DNA of 64,000 nucleotides from Streptomyces sp. NBC_00390 (lineage in GTDB: Bacteria; Actinomycetota; Actinomycetes; Streptomycetales; Streptomycetaceae), in NCBI RefSeq assembly GCF_036057275.1, contig NZ_CP107945.1, forward strand, positions 3,038,001-3,102,000, written 5' to 3'. Below the pieces are notes generated by a model that was not told where the DNA came from, ran no database searches, and worked only from the letters and a program-made list of their open reading frames with translations. Made by a program: the position numbers and the translations under genes. Shown here piece by piece: positions 15,961 to 28,020 of this stretch (position 1 is the first letter of the stretch; the number at the start of each line of letters is the position of its first letter).

Positions 15961-18132
15961 ATGACCTCGAGGCAGCAGCTCTCCTTCCCGCGTCAGTACG
16001 CCAGGACCCAGCGCTTCACGCTGGGCGCCCCCCGCGCCTTCACGGTGTCCCCGGACGGCTCGCGCGTGGTGTTCCTCCGTTCCTCCTCCGGCACCGACCG
16101 GTCCGGCCTGCTGTGGGTGCTCGATCTGGACGGGGACGGCGGCCGGCCGCAGGAGCGCGTGGCCGCCGATCCCCGGGAACTGCTCGGCGGGGCGGAGGAG
16201 AAGCTGTCGGCCGAGGAGCGGGCCCGGCGTGAACGCAGCCGCGAGGGGTCGGCCGGGATCGTGGGCTACGCGGCGGACCAGGCGGTCGAGCTGGCGGCGT
16301 TCGCGCTGTCCGGGCGGCTGTTCACGGCTGAGTTGCGGGCCGGCACCGCGCGCGAACTGCCCGCTCCGGGGCCGGTCCTCGACCCGCGGCCGTCCCCGGA
16401 CGGCCGGCACATCGCGTATGTGGCGCGGGGCGCGCTGCGGGTGACGGGTGCCGAGGGCGAGGACGACCGGGCGCTGGCCGAGCCGGAGGACGAGCACACG
16501 GCCTACGGCCTGGCGGAGTTCATCGCCGCGGAGGAGATGGGCCGCTCGCGCGGCTTCTGGTGGGGGCCGGACTCGGACCGGCTGCTGGTGGCCCGGGTCG
16601 ACGACCGGGAGGTACGGCGCTGGTGGATCGCGGACCCGGCGCATCCCGACCAGGAGCCGGCGCAGATCGCCTATCCGGCGGCCGGGACGGCCAACGCCGA
16701 GGTGCGGCTGTATTTCGTGGCACTGGCGGACGGCGCGGAGCGCACGGAGGTGGTCTGGGACCGGGCCGCCTATCCGTATCTGGCCCGGGTGCACTGGTCG
16801 TCCGAGGGGGCTCCGCTGCTTCTGGTCCAGTCGCGTGACCAGCGCATCCAGCTGTATCTGGCGGTCGACCCGGAGTCGGGCGCGACCCGCACCGTGCATG
16901 TCGACGAGGACCGGGCGTGGCTGGAACTGTCCCCCGGGGTGCCGGCCTGGGCACCGGGCAGGTCGTCCGCGCGGGACTTCGGCGGAGGACGGCTGGTACG
17001 GATCGCGGACGAGGGCGGGGCGCGGGTGCTCGCGGTCGGGGACCGGGTGCTGACCGGGGCGCAGTTGCAGCTCCGCGCGGTGCTCGACATCGACGAGAGC
17101 GACGTGCTGGTGTCGGCGGCGGCCGGCGAGGAGGCCTCGGAGCCGGAGGTCGGCGAGATCCATGTGTACCGGGTCAACGAGCTGGGCGTGGAGCGCGTCT
17201 CCCAGGGGGCCGGGGTGCACGGCGCGGTGCGATCGGGCGGGGTGACGGTGCTCTCGTCGTCCCGTACGGACACCAGTGGCGCGACGGTGCAGGTGCTGCG
17301 GGACGGGAAGCAGATCGCGCAGGTCGCCTCGTACGCGGAGGAGCCGGTGCTCACGTCCCGGCCGCGGCTGGTCGAGGCGGGGGTGCATCGCATCCCGGCG
17401 GCGGTGCTGCTGCCGGCCGGGTACGCGGAAGGTGACGGTCCGCTGCCGGTGCTGCTCGATCCGTACGGCGGGCCGCACGGTCAGCGTGTGTTCGCCGCAC
17501 ACCATCCCTATCTGACCTCGCAGTGGTTCGCGGACCAGGGGTTCGCCGTGATCGTCGCGGACGGGCGGGGCGCGCCCGGCCGGTCGCCGGCCTGGGAGAA
17601 GGCCGTCAAGGACAACTTCCCGCTCACACTGGACGACCAGATCGAGGCGCTGCGGGCGCTGGCCGCGGAGTTTCCGCTGGACCTGGAGCGGGTGGCGATC
17701 CGGGGCTGGTCGTACGGCGGCTATCTGGCGGCCATGGCGGTGCTGCGCCGCCCGGACGTGTTCCACGCGGCGGTGGCGGGCGCACCGGTGACCGATCTGC
17801 GGCTGTACGACACCCACTACACCGAGCGGTATCTCGGAGATCCTCTCGGGCAGCCGGAGGTGTACCGGGCCAATTCGCTGGTCGGCGACGACGGGCTGAC
17901 GGTGGCGGAGACTCCGCACCGGCCGCTGATGATCATCCATGGTCTGGCGGACGACAATGTGGCCGTGGCACACACTCTGCGGCTGTCCGCAGCGCTGCTG
18001 GCCGCGGGCCGCCCCCACGAGGTGCTGCCGCTGACCGGGGTGACACATATGACGCCGCAGGAGCAGATCTCGGAGAATCTGCTCCTGCTCCAGGTGGAAT
18101 TCCTGAAGAGGTCACTGGGCATGGACGCCTGA
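15961..18132 (+). CDS. S9-family prolyl oligopeptidase/dipeptidyl peptidase IV-like enzyme
   Basis: 723 residues from ATG 15961, no signal peptide, so cytosolic. The N-terminal half is a beta-propeller-like domain (repeated LxVxDxxxG strands). The C-terminal alpha/beta hydrolase carries GWSYGGYLAAM with the nucleophile Ser584, Asp664 in HGLADDNVAVAH, and His696 in GVTHMTP. The RWWIADP and AEFIAAEEMGRSRGFWW segments contain the Glu pair that anchors substrate N-termini in DPP IV. It would cleave N-terminal Xaa-Pro dipeptides from peptides. The adjacent peptide transporters suggest a role in using imported peptides (inference). Confidence 0.88.
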   Translation: MTSRQQLSFPRQYARTQRFTLGAPRAFTVSPDGSRVVFLRSSSGTDRSGLLWVLDLDGDGGRPQERVAADPRELLGGAEEKLSAEERARRERSREGSAGIVGYAADQAVELAAFALSGRLFTAELRAGTARELPAPGPVLDPRPSPDGRHIAYVARGALRVTGAEGEDDRALAEPEDEHTAYGLAEFIAAEEMGRSRGFWWGPDSDRLLVARVDDREVRRWWIADPAHPDQEPAQIAYPAAGTANAEVRLYFVALADGAERTEVVWDRAAYPYLARVHWSSEGAPLLLVQSRDQRIQLYLAVDPESGATRTVHVDEDRAWLELSPGVPAWAPGRSSARDFGGGRLVRIADEGGARVLAVGDRVLTGAQLQLRAVLDIDESDVLVSAAAGEEASEPEVGEIHVYRVNELGVERVSQGAGVHGAVRSGGVTVLSSSRTDTSGATVQVLRDGKQIAQVASYAEEPVLTSRPRLVEAGVHRIPAAVLLPAGYAEGDGPLPVLLDPYGGPHGQRVFAAHHPYLTSQWFADQGFAVIVADGRGAPGRSPAWEKAVKDNFPLTLDDQIEALRALAAEFPLDLERVAIRGWSYGGYLAAMAVLRRPDVFHAAVAGAPVTDLRLYDTHYTERYLGDPLGQPEVYRANSLVGDDGLTVAETPHRPLMIIHGLADDNVAVAHTLRLSAALLAAGRPHEVLPLTGVTHMTPQEQISENLLLLQVEFLKRSLGMDA

Positions 18133-18163
18133 GATCGGCAACCCGGGGCCATCCGGGGCCGGG

Positions 18164-19267
18164 CTACCAGCCGGGCGGCGGGGACGACGGCGGCGGGGGC
18201 GGACCGTGGCCGCCGCCCTGGCCGTCCGGCGGGCCCGGCTGCGGACAGCCGTAGCCGGAGTACCCGGGCTGCGGCGTGCCGCCCGCCGCACCGTACCCGC
18301 CCGGTACACCGTCCGCCGGTCCGCTCTCACCGCGGCGGGCCGACACGACCAGCAGCACGGCTCCGGCGACGAGCTCGAAAAGCCAGGTGGCAACGAGCAG
18401 TTGCTCCTCCATCCGCAGCTCCCCGAAACCCCGGAACAGCTCTCGCCGGACCGTGAAGTCGAGCCCCACCGCGCCGTCCGCGATCAGGACAGCCGCCACC
18501 ACCGCACCGAACGGGCGCGTGAAGACCGCCCGGTTGAGCGCTCCGACGGCGGCGGTCAGCGCGAGCAGGGCTGTCGCACAGGCCAGCCAGGCGGACGGGG
18601 TCTGCAGCAGCCTCAGCGGGGCACGCTCGCTGCCGGTGAGCAGGTCGGCATAGCCGTCGGCACCCGAGAGGTACGCCCAGCGGATCTGCCAGGCCACCGT
18701 CACCCCCGCTGCCGCGAAGAGCAGCAGGAACGCGAGCACGGACGCGCCCCTGGCGGGCCGGGCCGGTGTCAGCCGGCGGGCCGCGCCCGGGTCGGCGCGC
18801 GGCACGTGGGGGTCCTCATGCGCCTCGGCGCCCGTCGGGCGGCGTCCGGCCAGGACCGCGACGATCAGCGCGACGGCGAGGCCGAGCACCGCGAAGGTGC
18901 TGTACAGCGCCCTGGTGCGCAGGGAGTCGGTGGCCTGCTGATCCATCCAGGAGGCGGTGAGCACCCACAGGGACGGCAGCCGCAGGGCGAGCGTGATCAC
19001 GGCCACGGCCGTCAGGGCAGCGGCGGCGACGGACGAGCGCAGGGCGGCTACGGCCGCGCCGGCGTACACGGTGAGCAGCGCCAGGTCGGTGACGGTGGTG
19101 GTGAGGGGCGCCGCGTCCGGTCCGCGGACGCCGCCGGTCCAGAACCGCCAGAGGTCGAGCGGCTCGTCGGCGGCCGACAGGTCCCTTACGATCCATGCTC
19201 CGACGATCAGCGCGAGCAGGGCGCACAGCGCCGCTCCCGTGATCCGAGCCCCCCGCGTAAGAGTCAC
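18164..19267 (-). CDS. Polytopic membrane protein with Pro/Gly-rich tail
   Basis: 367 residues from GTG 19267; the frame stays open further upstream but the extra sequence is not protein-like. About eight hydrophobic segments, e.g. GAALCALLALIVGAWIV, LALLTVYAGAAVAALRS, VLGLAVALIVAVLAG and TALLALTAAVGAL. The last 45 residues are Pro/Gly/Tyr-rich and end in a PPPPPSSPPPGW run, likely cytosolic. Family not recognised. Convergent with the S9 peptidase, 31 bases apart. Confidence 0.7.
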   Translation of the reverse strand: MTLTRGARITGAALCALLALIVGAWIVRDLSAADEPLDLWRFWTGGVRGPDAAPLTTTVTDLALLTVYAGAAVAALRSSVAAAALTAVAVITLALRLPSLWVLTASWMDQQATDSLRTRALYSTFAVLGLAVALIVAVLAGRRPTGAEAHEDPHVPRADPGAARRLTPARPARGASVLAFLLLFAAAGVTVAWQIRWAYLSGADGYADLLTGSERAPLRLLQTPSAWLACATALLALTAAVGALNRAVFTRPFGAVVAAVLIADGAVGLDFTVRRELFRGFGELRMEEQLLVATWLFELVAGAVLLVVSARRGESGPADGVPGGYGAAGGTPQPGYSGYGCPQPGPPDGQGGGHGPPPPPSSPPPGW

Positions 19268-19345
19268 ACCGGCGATCCTGCAGCGGTGCGCACGCGTGGA
19301 GCAAGGGGGTGACTGGCCAACCCGGCGACGGCGGGCGGCGCGGAC

Positions 19346-19382
19346 GACCGGCCGCAGCCCCTGAACGGGACTGCGGCCGGTC
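19346..19382 (-). terminator. Hairpin downstream of the first peptide ABC operon
   Basis: 12-bp perfect GC-rich arms (19346-19357 and 19371-19382) with a 13-base loop, in the gap between the operon end (19482) and the membrane-protein gene. Probably ends the operon transcript. Confidence 0.6.
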
Positions 19383-19481
19383 AACGGCACCCGCACGGCC
19401 GTACGAAGTTCAGTGTGCCGCGTTCGTATATCGGATGCGATGCAGCCAAGTTGCCTGCATGTTAAAGAATTTGACGGACAT

Positions 19482-20541
<1,060 letters not shown>

Positions 20542-20549
<8 letters not shown>

Positions 20550-21516
20550 GGAGCGTCTCCTCCCAGAAGTGGCAGGCGCTCCTGCGGTGCTCGGACACCT
20601 CGTACAGCGGCGGCTCGTCGGACCGGCACACCGGCCGGGCCAGCGGACAGCGCGGGTTGAAGGCGCAGCCGGGCGGGATGTGCAGGAGATTGGGCGGCAG
20701 GCCCTTGATCGCGTACAGCTCCTGGCCCTTCTGGTCCAGGCGCGGGATCGACTCCAGCAGACCCTTGGTGTAAGGGTGAGCGGGGCCCTTGTAGATGTCG
20801 TGGACGGGGGCGGACTCCACGATCCGGCCCGCGTACATCACAGCGATCCGGTCCGCGACATCCGCGACCACGCCGAGGTCGTGGGTGATCAGGATCAGGC
20901 CCATGTCCAGTTCGCGCTGGAGCTCGGCGAGCAGATCCATGACCTGGGCCTGGACGGTCACGTCGAGCGCGGTGGTCGGCTCGTCGGCGATGATCAGATC
21001 GGGCTCGAGGGAGAGCGCCATCGCGATCATGATGCGCTGGCGCATACCGCCGGAGAACTGGTGCGGGTACTGCCCGACGCGTTCCCCGGCGGCCGGGATG
21101 CGCACCCGGTCCATCAGTTCGACGGCCTTGGCCCGGGCGTCCTTCCTGGACATGCCGCGGTGGACGGTGAACATCTCGCCGAGCTGGTCGCCGACGGTCA
21201 GCACCGGGTTCAGCGAGGAGAGCGCGTCCTGGAAGATCATGGCCATACCGGCCCCACGGATCCCCCGCCGCTCGTCCTCCTTGAGCCTGAGCAGGTCCTG
21301 GCCCTGGAAGAGGATCTCGCCGTCCGTGATCCGGCCGGGGGGCATGTCCAGGATTCCCATGACCGCCTGCGCGGTCACGGACTTGCCGGACCCGGACTCC
21401 CCCAGCACGGCGAGCGTCTCGCCCGCGTCCACCGTGAAGTGAACGCCGTTGACGGCCTTGGCGACGCCGTCACGCGTGCGGAACTCCACGTGCAGATCGC
21501 GCACTTCGAGCAACAT
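20542..21516 (-). CDS. Peptide ABC transporter ATP-binding protein (DppD/OppD type), operon 1
   Basis: 324 residues. Walker [16 protein letters not shown], signature [16 protein letters not shown], Walker [15 protein letters not shown]-loop [14 protein letters not shown], and the C-terminal Cys cluster ([15 protein letters not shown]). Fourth gene in the order SBP, permease, permease, DppD, DppF, and overlaps DppF by 8 bases, which points to tightly coupled translation. Confidence 0.93.
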
Positions 21517-21525
21517 GAGGGCTCC

Positions 21526-22518
21526 TCAGCGCAGCTTGGGGTCGAGGGCGTCGCGCACCGCGTCGCCGAGCATGATGAAGGCGAGCACGGTGACCGCCAG
21601 CGCGCCGGCCGGCCACAGCACCATGTGCGGGGCGTTGCGGATGTACGGGGAGGCCGACGAGATGTCGATGCCCCAGGAGACGGTGGGCGGTTTGAGTCCG
21701 ACGCCGAGGTAGGAGAGCGTCGCCTCCAGCGAGATGTACGTACCGAGCGCGATGGTCGCCACGACGATGACCGGCGCCACGGCATTGGGCGCGATGTGCC
21801 GCAGCAGCATCCGGGAGCTGGACGCGCCGAGCGCCCGCGCCGCCTGGACGTAGTCGTTGTGCTTCGCCGTGATGACCGAGCCGCGGGCGATCCGGGCGAC
21901 CTGGGGCCAGCCCAGCAGGACCATGAAGCCGATCACCGGCCAGACGCTGGAGCTGGTCACCATGGACAGGAAGACCAGACCGCCCAGGACCACCGGGATG
22001 CCGAAGAAGATGTCGGTGACCCGGGAGAGTACGGCGTCTCCCGCGCCGCCGAAGAACCCGGCGAGCCCGCCCAGCGCGGAGCCGAGCAGGGCGACCCCGA
22101 GTGTCGCGCACACGCCCACCGTCACCGAGGCGCGTGCGCCGTAGACGGTACGGGTGTAGACGTCGCAGCCCTGGCCGTTGAACCCGAAGGGATGGCCGGG
22201 CTGGGAGCCCTCCTGCGACTTGGCCAGGTCGCACTGCAACGGGTCCCCGCTCGCGATGAGCGACGGCCAGATCGAGATGGCGACCAGGAAGAGGATCACC
22301 AGCGCGGAGACGATGAAGACGGGGTTGCGTCGCAGATCGCGCCAGGCGTCGGTCCACAGGCTGCGCGGCTTGCCCGCGGGTCCCTCCTCGCCCTTGGGGG
22401 TGTCCAGCAGCTTTTCGAGGCTTTCGCCCTCGTCCATCGCGAGGTCCATCGTGCCGCCCTCGCCGGTGGGTGCGATGGCGTTGTCCGGGTCGCGGCCGGG
22501 CTGCTGCGGGTCAGGCAT
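21526..22518 (-). CDS. Peptide ABC transporter permease (DppC/OppC type), operon 1
   Basis: 330 residues. The N-terminal cytosolic extension is long (about 55 residues, acidic). Six or so membrane segments follow, including VSALVILFLVAISIWPSL. The EAA loop that docks the ATPase reads VQAARALGASSSRMLLRHI; a LTDIFFGIP segment is also typical of DppC. Last gene-end overlaps: starts 8 bases inside the dppB end and ends 9 bases before dppD. Confidence 0.92.
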   Translation of the reverse strand: MPDPQQPGRDPDNAIAPTGEGGTMDLAMDEGESLEKLLDTPKGEEGPAGKPRSLWTDAWRDLRRNPVFIVSALVILFLVAISIWPSLIASGDPLQCDLAKSQEGSQPGHPFGFNGQGCDVYTRTVYGARASVTVGVCATLGVALLGSALGGLAGFFGGAGDAVLSRVTDIFFGIPVVLGGLVFLSMVTSSSVWPVIGFMVLLGWPQVARIARGSVITAKHNDYVQAARALGASSSRMLLRHIAPNAVAPVIVVATIALGTYISLEATLSYLGVGLKPPTVSWGIDISSASPYIRNAPHMVLWPAGALAVTVLAFIMLGDAVRDALDPKLR

Positions 22519-23434
22519 AGCGGATCCTCGGGTCGAGTACGGCGTACAGCAGGTCGACGATCAGATTCGCCAGCAGGAACACCAGGACGAGAATGGTCAC
22601 GAACCCGACCACGGTCTGGCTGTTCTGCCGCAGGATGCCCTGGTAGAGCTGGTAGCCGACGCCGTGGATGTTGAAGATCCGCTCGGTGACGATGGCGCCG
22701 CCCATCAGCGCACCGATGTCCGTGCCGATGAAGGTGATCACCGGGATCAGCGAGTTGCGCAGCAGATGCCTTCCGACCACCCGGCGCCGGGGCAGGCCCT
22801 TGGCAACTGCCGTACGGACGTAGTCGGCGCGGGCGTTCTCGGCGATCGAGGTGCGGCTGAGCCGGGTGACGTAGGCGAGCGAGACCGAGGCGAGCACCAG
22901 TCCCGGCACGATCAGTTCGTCGAGCGGCGCCTCGGGGGAGACCGAGGGGTCGATGATGCCCCACTCGTAGCCGAGCAGCAGTTGGAGCAACAGACCGGTG
23001 ACGAAGGTCGGGACGGAGATGACCACCAGGGTCGCCAGCAACACCCCGGTGTCGACCGGACGGCCCCGCCGCAGGCCGGTGACCACACCCAGCGTGATGC
23101 CGATGACGATCTCGAAGAAGATCGCGACCAGGGTCAGCCGGATGGTGACGGGGAAGGCGTCCGCCATCAGTTCGGTGACCGGCTGCCCGTTGAACGCCGT
23201 GCCGAAGTCCCCGGTGAAGAGGTTGCCCATGTAGATCAGGTATTGCTGGAGCACGGGCTTGTCGAGGCCGAACTCCTTGCGCAGCTGCGCGGCGGTCGCC
23301 GGGTCGCACTGCCGGTCGCCGCACAGGCCCGCGACGGGGTCACCCATGACGTTGACCATGAGGAAGATCAGCAGCGTGGTGCCGATGAAGACCGGGATCA
23401 TCTGCAGCAGACGCCGGATCACATAACGTCCCAT
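22511..23434 (-). CDS. Peptide ABC transporter permease (DppB/OppB type), operon 1
   Basis: 307 residues with the DppB opening MGRYVIRRLLQMIPVFIGTT, about six membrane helices, and the EAA region RTAVAKGLPRRRVVGRHLLR. DppB-like LDKPVLQQYLIYMGNL periplasmic segment present, and the ending LIVDLLYAVLDPRIRYA is the family C-terminus. Downstream of the SBP by 72 bases. Confidence 0.92.
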   Translation of the reverse strand: MGRYVIRRLLQMIPVFIGTTLLIFLMVNVMGDPVAGLCGDRQCDPATAAQLRKEFGLDKPVLQQYLIYMGNLFTGDFGTAFNGQPVTELMADAFPVTIRLTLVAIFFEIVIGITLGVVTGLRRGRPVDTGVLLATLVVISVPTFVTGLLLQLLLGYEWGIIDPSVSPEAPLDELIVPGLVLASVSLAYVTRLSRTSIAENARADYVRTAVAKGLPRRRVVGRHLLRNSLIPVITFIGTDIGALMGGAIVTERIFNIHGVGYQLYQGILRQNSQTVVGFVTILVLVFLLANLIVDLLYAVLDPRIRYA

Positions 23435-23506
23435 GAAGGGCTCCGGGGGTCGTGGGAAGGGGGACGGTCCGGTGCTGCGGGGCGCCTGACCGGTTGCCTT
23501 CCGGCG

Positions 23507-25138
23507 TCAGCTGACCGTGATCTCGTTGTAGACCGGGACGCTGAAGGGGTTGAGGGCGACGTCGGACAGCCGCTCCGAGTAGCCGGCGCTGCCGTTCTGG
23601 TACCAGAGCGGGATGGCCGCCATCTGGTCCCGTACGACCCTCTCTGCCTGCTTGAAGGTGTCCACCGCCTTGGCCGTGTCGCTCTCGGCGTTGGCCTGGT
23701 CGACGAGCTTGTCGAATTGCTTGTTGCTCCACTTGCCGTCGTTGGACGAGGCGTTGGTGTAGTAGAGCGGCTGGAGGAAGTTCTGGATCAGCGGGTAGTC
23801 CATCTGCCAGCCGGCCCGGAAGGGGCCGCTCATCTTCAGCTGGGTGATCTGGTCGCGGAAGTCGGCGAAGGTGCCGACGGGGTTGCCGACGCAGGCCTTG
23901 GTGTTGCCGAGCGCGTTGTTGATGGAGTTGCAGACGGCGTCCACCCAGTCCTTGTGGGAGCCGGTGTCGGCGTTGTACGAGATCTTCACCTGGCCGCCGG
24001 GCAGACCGCCGCCCTCCTGGATCAGCTTCTTGGCCGCGGCGGGGTCGTACTCGCAGGCGTCGCCGCACAGGGTGGGGTCGAAGCCGCCGTCCTCGCCGAG
24101 TACGGGTGAGGTCCAGTCCTTCGCGGGTGTGCGGGTCTTCAGGAAGATCGTGTCGGTGATCTGCTCGCGGTTGATCGCCTTGGACAGGCCGGTGCGGACC
24201 TTCGCTCCGCCGGGGGTGTTCCAAGCCTTTTGGTAGTAGGGGAAGGCGATGGTCTGGATGATGCCGGCCGGCGTGTTGATGTACCGGTCTCCGAGGTCCG
24301 CCTGCACGTTCTTGAGCTGCGCGGCGGGTACGTCGTCGACCAGATCGAGGTTTCCGGCGATCAGGCTGGTGTAGGCGGTGTTGTTGTCCGTGTAGACGAT
24401 GAGGTCGATGCCGCCGTTCTTCGCCTTGTCGGTCCCGGGGTAGCCGTCCCACGTGCGCAGGGACATCTTCGAGCCCCTGGCGTAGGAGTCGACGGTGTAC
24501 GGGCCGTTGCCGACGGGCTTGGCGACCCAGCTGTCGTGGCTGTCGAAGAACGCCTTGGGCAGCGGCGCGAAGGCGGCGTAGCCGAGGGTGTCGGGCCAGG
24601 TGGAGAACTTCTGGGTGAGCTTGACCGTGAAGGTGAGCGGGCCTGTGACCTTGAGTCCGGACAGGGTCTCGGCCGTTTGCTGCCCCTTCTCGGGGTGGAC
24701 CTGGTCGTATCCCTCGATGTAGCCGAAGAAGTAGGCGTTCTTCTGGTTGTTCTTCAGGCTCGCGCCGTAGTTCCAGGCGTTTACGAACGAACTGGCGGTG
24801 ACCTGCTCGCCGTTGCTGAAGGTCCAGCCGTCCTTGACGGTGATCCTGAAGGTTACCGAGTCCGTGGTCTCGATCTTCTCGGCGAGCATGTCCTCGGCCG
24901 CGCCGGTCTTCGGGTTGTACCGCTTGAGACCACGGAAGATCATGTCGAGAACCTTGCCGCCCTGCACCTCATTGGTGTTGGCGGGCTCCAGCGGGTTCTG
25001 CGGATCGCCCCACGAGGACGACACGATGCCCTCGGCGCCACCGGCACCGCTGCCGTCGCCTCCGCCGCCACAGCCTGCCGCCGCCAGAGCTGCGGCGACC
25101 GCACACGCGGCCCACCTGGCATGTGTGGCTCCACGCAT
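23507..25138 (-). CDS. Peptide-binding lipoprotein (solute-binding protein family 5), operon 1
   Basis: 543 residues. Signal peptide with lipobox AAAGC and lipidated Cys23, then a Gly/Ser linker. The mature part has SBP_bac_5 features: MIFRGLKRYNPKTG and GNGPYTVDSYARGSKM, and YNEITVS at the end. It catches oligopeptides at the outer face of the membrane and delivers them to the permease pair. First gene of the operon. The signal region closely resembles that of the SBP of operon 2 (both MRGA-x-x-A-(R/K)-W), suggesting a shared ancestor. Whether this is BldK-like cannot be told from sequence alone. Confidence 0.92.
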   Translation of the reverse strand: MRGATHARWAACAVAAALAAAGCGGGGDGSGAGGAEGIVSSSWGDPQNPLEPANTNEVQGGKVLDMIFRGLKRYNPKTGAAEDMLAEKIETTDSVTFRITVKDGWTFSNGEQVTASSFVNAWNYGASLKNNQKNAYFFGYIEGYDQVHPEKGQQTAETLSGLKVTGPLTFTVKLTQKFSTWPDTLGYAAFAPLPKAFFDSHDSWVAKPVGNGPYTVDSYARGSKMSLRTWDGYPGTDKAKNGGIDLIVYTDNNTAYTSLIAGNLDLVDDVPAAQLKNVQADLGDRYINTPAGIIQTIAFPYYQKAWNTPGGAKVRTGLSKAINREQITDTIFLKTRTPAKDWTSPVLGEDGGFDPTLCGDACEYDPAAAKKLIQEGGGLPGGQVKISYNADTGSHKDWVDAVCNSINNALGNTKACVGNPVGTFADFRDQITQLKMSGPFRAGWQMDYPLIQNFLQPLYYTNASSNDGKWSNKQFDKLVDQANAESDTAKAVDTFKQAERVVRDQMAAIPLWYQNGSAGYSERLSDVALNPFSVPVYNEITVS

Positions 25139-25165
25139 GGGTGCCTCCTTGGTCCCAAGTGCCTC

Positions 25166-25183
25166 CCCCAGCTACCGCTGGGC
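25166..25183 (-). terminator. Small hairpin between acetyltransferase and operon-1 SBP
   Basis: CCCAGC and GCTGGG arms around TACC (about 25167-25182), with further imperfect pairing outside. Similar short CCCAGC-TACC-GCTGGG hairpins recur in Streptomyces intergenic regions. It could end transcription of the acetyltransferase. Confidence 0.45.
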
Positions 25184-25229
25184 GGTGCCCCCGGGCCCAA
25201 TGTCACCACATAAGGGATCTAAGGCACTT

Positions 25230-26195
25230 TCATGACACCCGAGTGGACTCCTGGTCCGCCTGAAGGACGGCCTGAAGGACCGCCTCCCAGGTATCGACGG
25301 CGTAGTGCAGCGTCATACCGTGCGCCTCGTAAAGCCCCAGCGCCCCCGACGCGTTCTCGGTGTCCACACCCAGCCCGATGGAGTCACGGCCGCGCGCCGC
25401 GAACGTGCCGAAGGCATGGCGCAGCAGATGGCCGCCGATTCCGCGGCCGCGGGCCGCTGCGCGCACACCGATGGTGCGGATCCAGCCCATGGCCTCACGG
25501 TCGTCGCGGCTCAGCAGCACGGCCACGTCGCCCTCGCCCGCGACAGAGGCGATCCACACCAGCGACCAGTCGATGCGGGCCGCGTCCATGTCGTCCAGCC
25601 ACTGCTCGTAGCTGCGCTCGTGGTGGTCGAAGTGCTCGGCGAACGTCTCCTGCGCCAAGGCGTGCGCGATACGCCGGTCGGCCTCGTCGCGGCAGTGACG
25701 CAGGGTCAGTCCGGCGGGCGGCTCGGGTACGGTGTCGACGCCTGGGGACAGCGGGCGGGTCATCACCTGGTAGCGGCGTACCGTCCGCCAGCCGCGGCGC
25801 TCCAGCAGCGCGGTGTCGAGCGCGGGGCGGGCGTTGAGATGCAGATGGACGACGGCCCGGGCGGCCCCGCCGGCCGCCGCTTTCCCGGCTGCACGTGTCT
25901 CCATGCGCTCCAGCACGTCGGCCGCGGCCTCGTCGCGGCCGGGCAGCGAGTAGAGGTCGGCGCCGATGTCCTCGCCCTCGGACTCGCTCCACACGATCCC
26001 GTACGCCACCGGCCCGTTGTCGTCGCACGCCAGCCAGGAGTCACGGGCGAGGTCGGTCTCACCATGGGACATGTCGGCCTCGACCGTGTGCAGATCGGTC
26101 TCCGGGCGGCCGATCTCGACGACATCGACGGCGTTCATCAGCGCGCAGACGGCGGGCGCGTCCTCGAGGACGGCCGGCCGGACAGTGAGGGACAT
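25230..26195 (-). CDS. GNAT acetyltransferase, two-domain type
   Basis: 321 residues from ATG 26195; upstream in-frame codons are not protein-like. Two GNAT-fold halves: an N-terminal half (SLTVRPAVLEDAPAVCALMN, then LACDDNGPVAYGIVW) lacking a clean acetyl-CoA loop, and a C-terminal half with IRTIGVRAAARGRGIGGHLL, the canonical R-G-x-G-x-G loop, followed by LGVDTENASGALGLYEAHGM. Such tandem GNAT proteins have one active site. Substrate unknown. It sits with a second acetyltransferase between two peptide ABC operons. Confidence 0.85.
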   Translation of the reverse strand: MSLTVRPAVLEDAPAVCALMNAVDVVEIGRPETDLHTVEADMSHGETDLARDSWLACDDNGPVAYGIVWSESEGEDIGADLYSLPGRDEAAADVLERMETRAAGKAAAGGAARAVVHLHLNARPALDTALLERRGWRTVRRYQVMTRPLSPGVDTVPEPPAGLTLRHCRDEADRRIAHALAQETFAEHFDHHERSYEQWLDDMDAARIDWSLVWIASVAGEGDVAVLLSRDDREAMGWIRTIGVRAAARGRGIGGHLLRHAFGTFAARGRDSIGLGVDTENASGALGLYEAHGMTLHYAVDTWEAVLQAVLQADQESTRVS

Positions 26196-26245
26196 GCGGA
26201 CACTGTCCGGGCGCGGCCGCGGCCGCGCAACGCAATTTCCGCCCG

Positions 26246-26740
26246 TCAGGCGGATGCCGCTCCCGTCGCCCCGACCCGCAGGGCGACCACCGGCTCCGCG
26301 TCCTCGAACTCCCCGGTGTGCACGAAGCCCAGACTCGTGTAGAGGTTGGCTGCCCCGGTGTTGTCCGGGTGGTAGGACAGGCGTATCTCCTGGCAGCCGG
26401 CACGCTCCGACAGCCACCTGATGAGCGCGACCATGGTCTGCCGCCCCACACCCTTGCCCTGTTCGGCGGCGTCGACGACCATGCCGCCGATCCAGTGGCT
26501 GCCGTTCTCGTCGTCGTACGCCCACATCACATGGCCGACCATCGTCTCGTCCGCCTGCACACCGAGCGAGTGCCACACCCCGCCGCGCATCGACAGCAGC
26601 AGATAGCGGGCGGCGAGCGCTGCGACGAATGCCCGCTGGTCGTCGCGCGGTGCGATGTCGGCGACGGCCCGCCAGTTGTCGTCGTCGACCCGGCACAGCG
26701 CGATGCGCCGGCCGTCCCGGTCCATGATCCCGTAGTCCAT
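26246..26740 (-). CDS. GNAT acetyltransferase, single domain
   Basis: 164 residues from ATG 26740, with AGGAGG 13 bases upstream. Acetyl-CoA loop in GMVVDAAEQGKGVGRQTMVALI, then EIRLSYHPDNTGAANLYTSLGF. This resembles the small aminoglycoside/diamine-type GNAT proteins, with strand-1 motif IMDRDGRRIALCRV. Fifty bases upstream of the double GNAT gene on the same strand, so co-transcription is likely. Confidence 0.8.
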   Translation of the reverse strand: MDYGIMDRDGRRIALCRVDDDNWRAVADIAPRDDQRAFVAALAARYLLLSMRGGVWHSLGVQADETMVGHVMWAYDDENGSHWIGGMVVDAAEQGKGVGRQTMVALIRWLSERAGCQEIRLSYHPDNTGAANLYTSLGFVHTGEFEDAEPVVALRVGATGAASA

Positions 26741-26815
26741 CCGCTCAGCCTCACCTCCTGCCTGACCTGGTGCAACAGGTTTCGCCACGGTTCTCGGCGC
26801 ACACGCGGACGCGGC

Positions 26816-26850
26816 GAGGCCCCGCCCACCGATGCGATGGACGGGGCCTC
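26816..26850 (-). terminator. Hairpin downstream of the second peptide ABC operon
   Basis: 9-bp arms GAGGCCCCG and CGGGGCCTC, 17-base loop with partial inner pairing, 22 bases downstream of the operon-2 dppF stop. Confidence 0.6.
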
Positions 26851-26871
26851 ACTCACATGCTCAGGACAGGA

Positions 26872-28012
<1,141 letters not shown>

Positions 28013-28020
<8 letters not shown>

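Noticed and set aside
15892..18048. 718-codon frame on the minus strand
   Set aside because: Antisense to the S9 peptidase, whose catalytic triad is intact on the plus strand.
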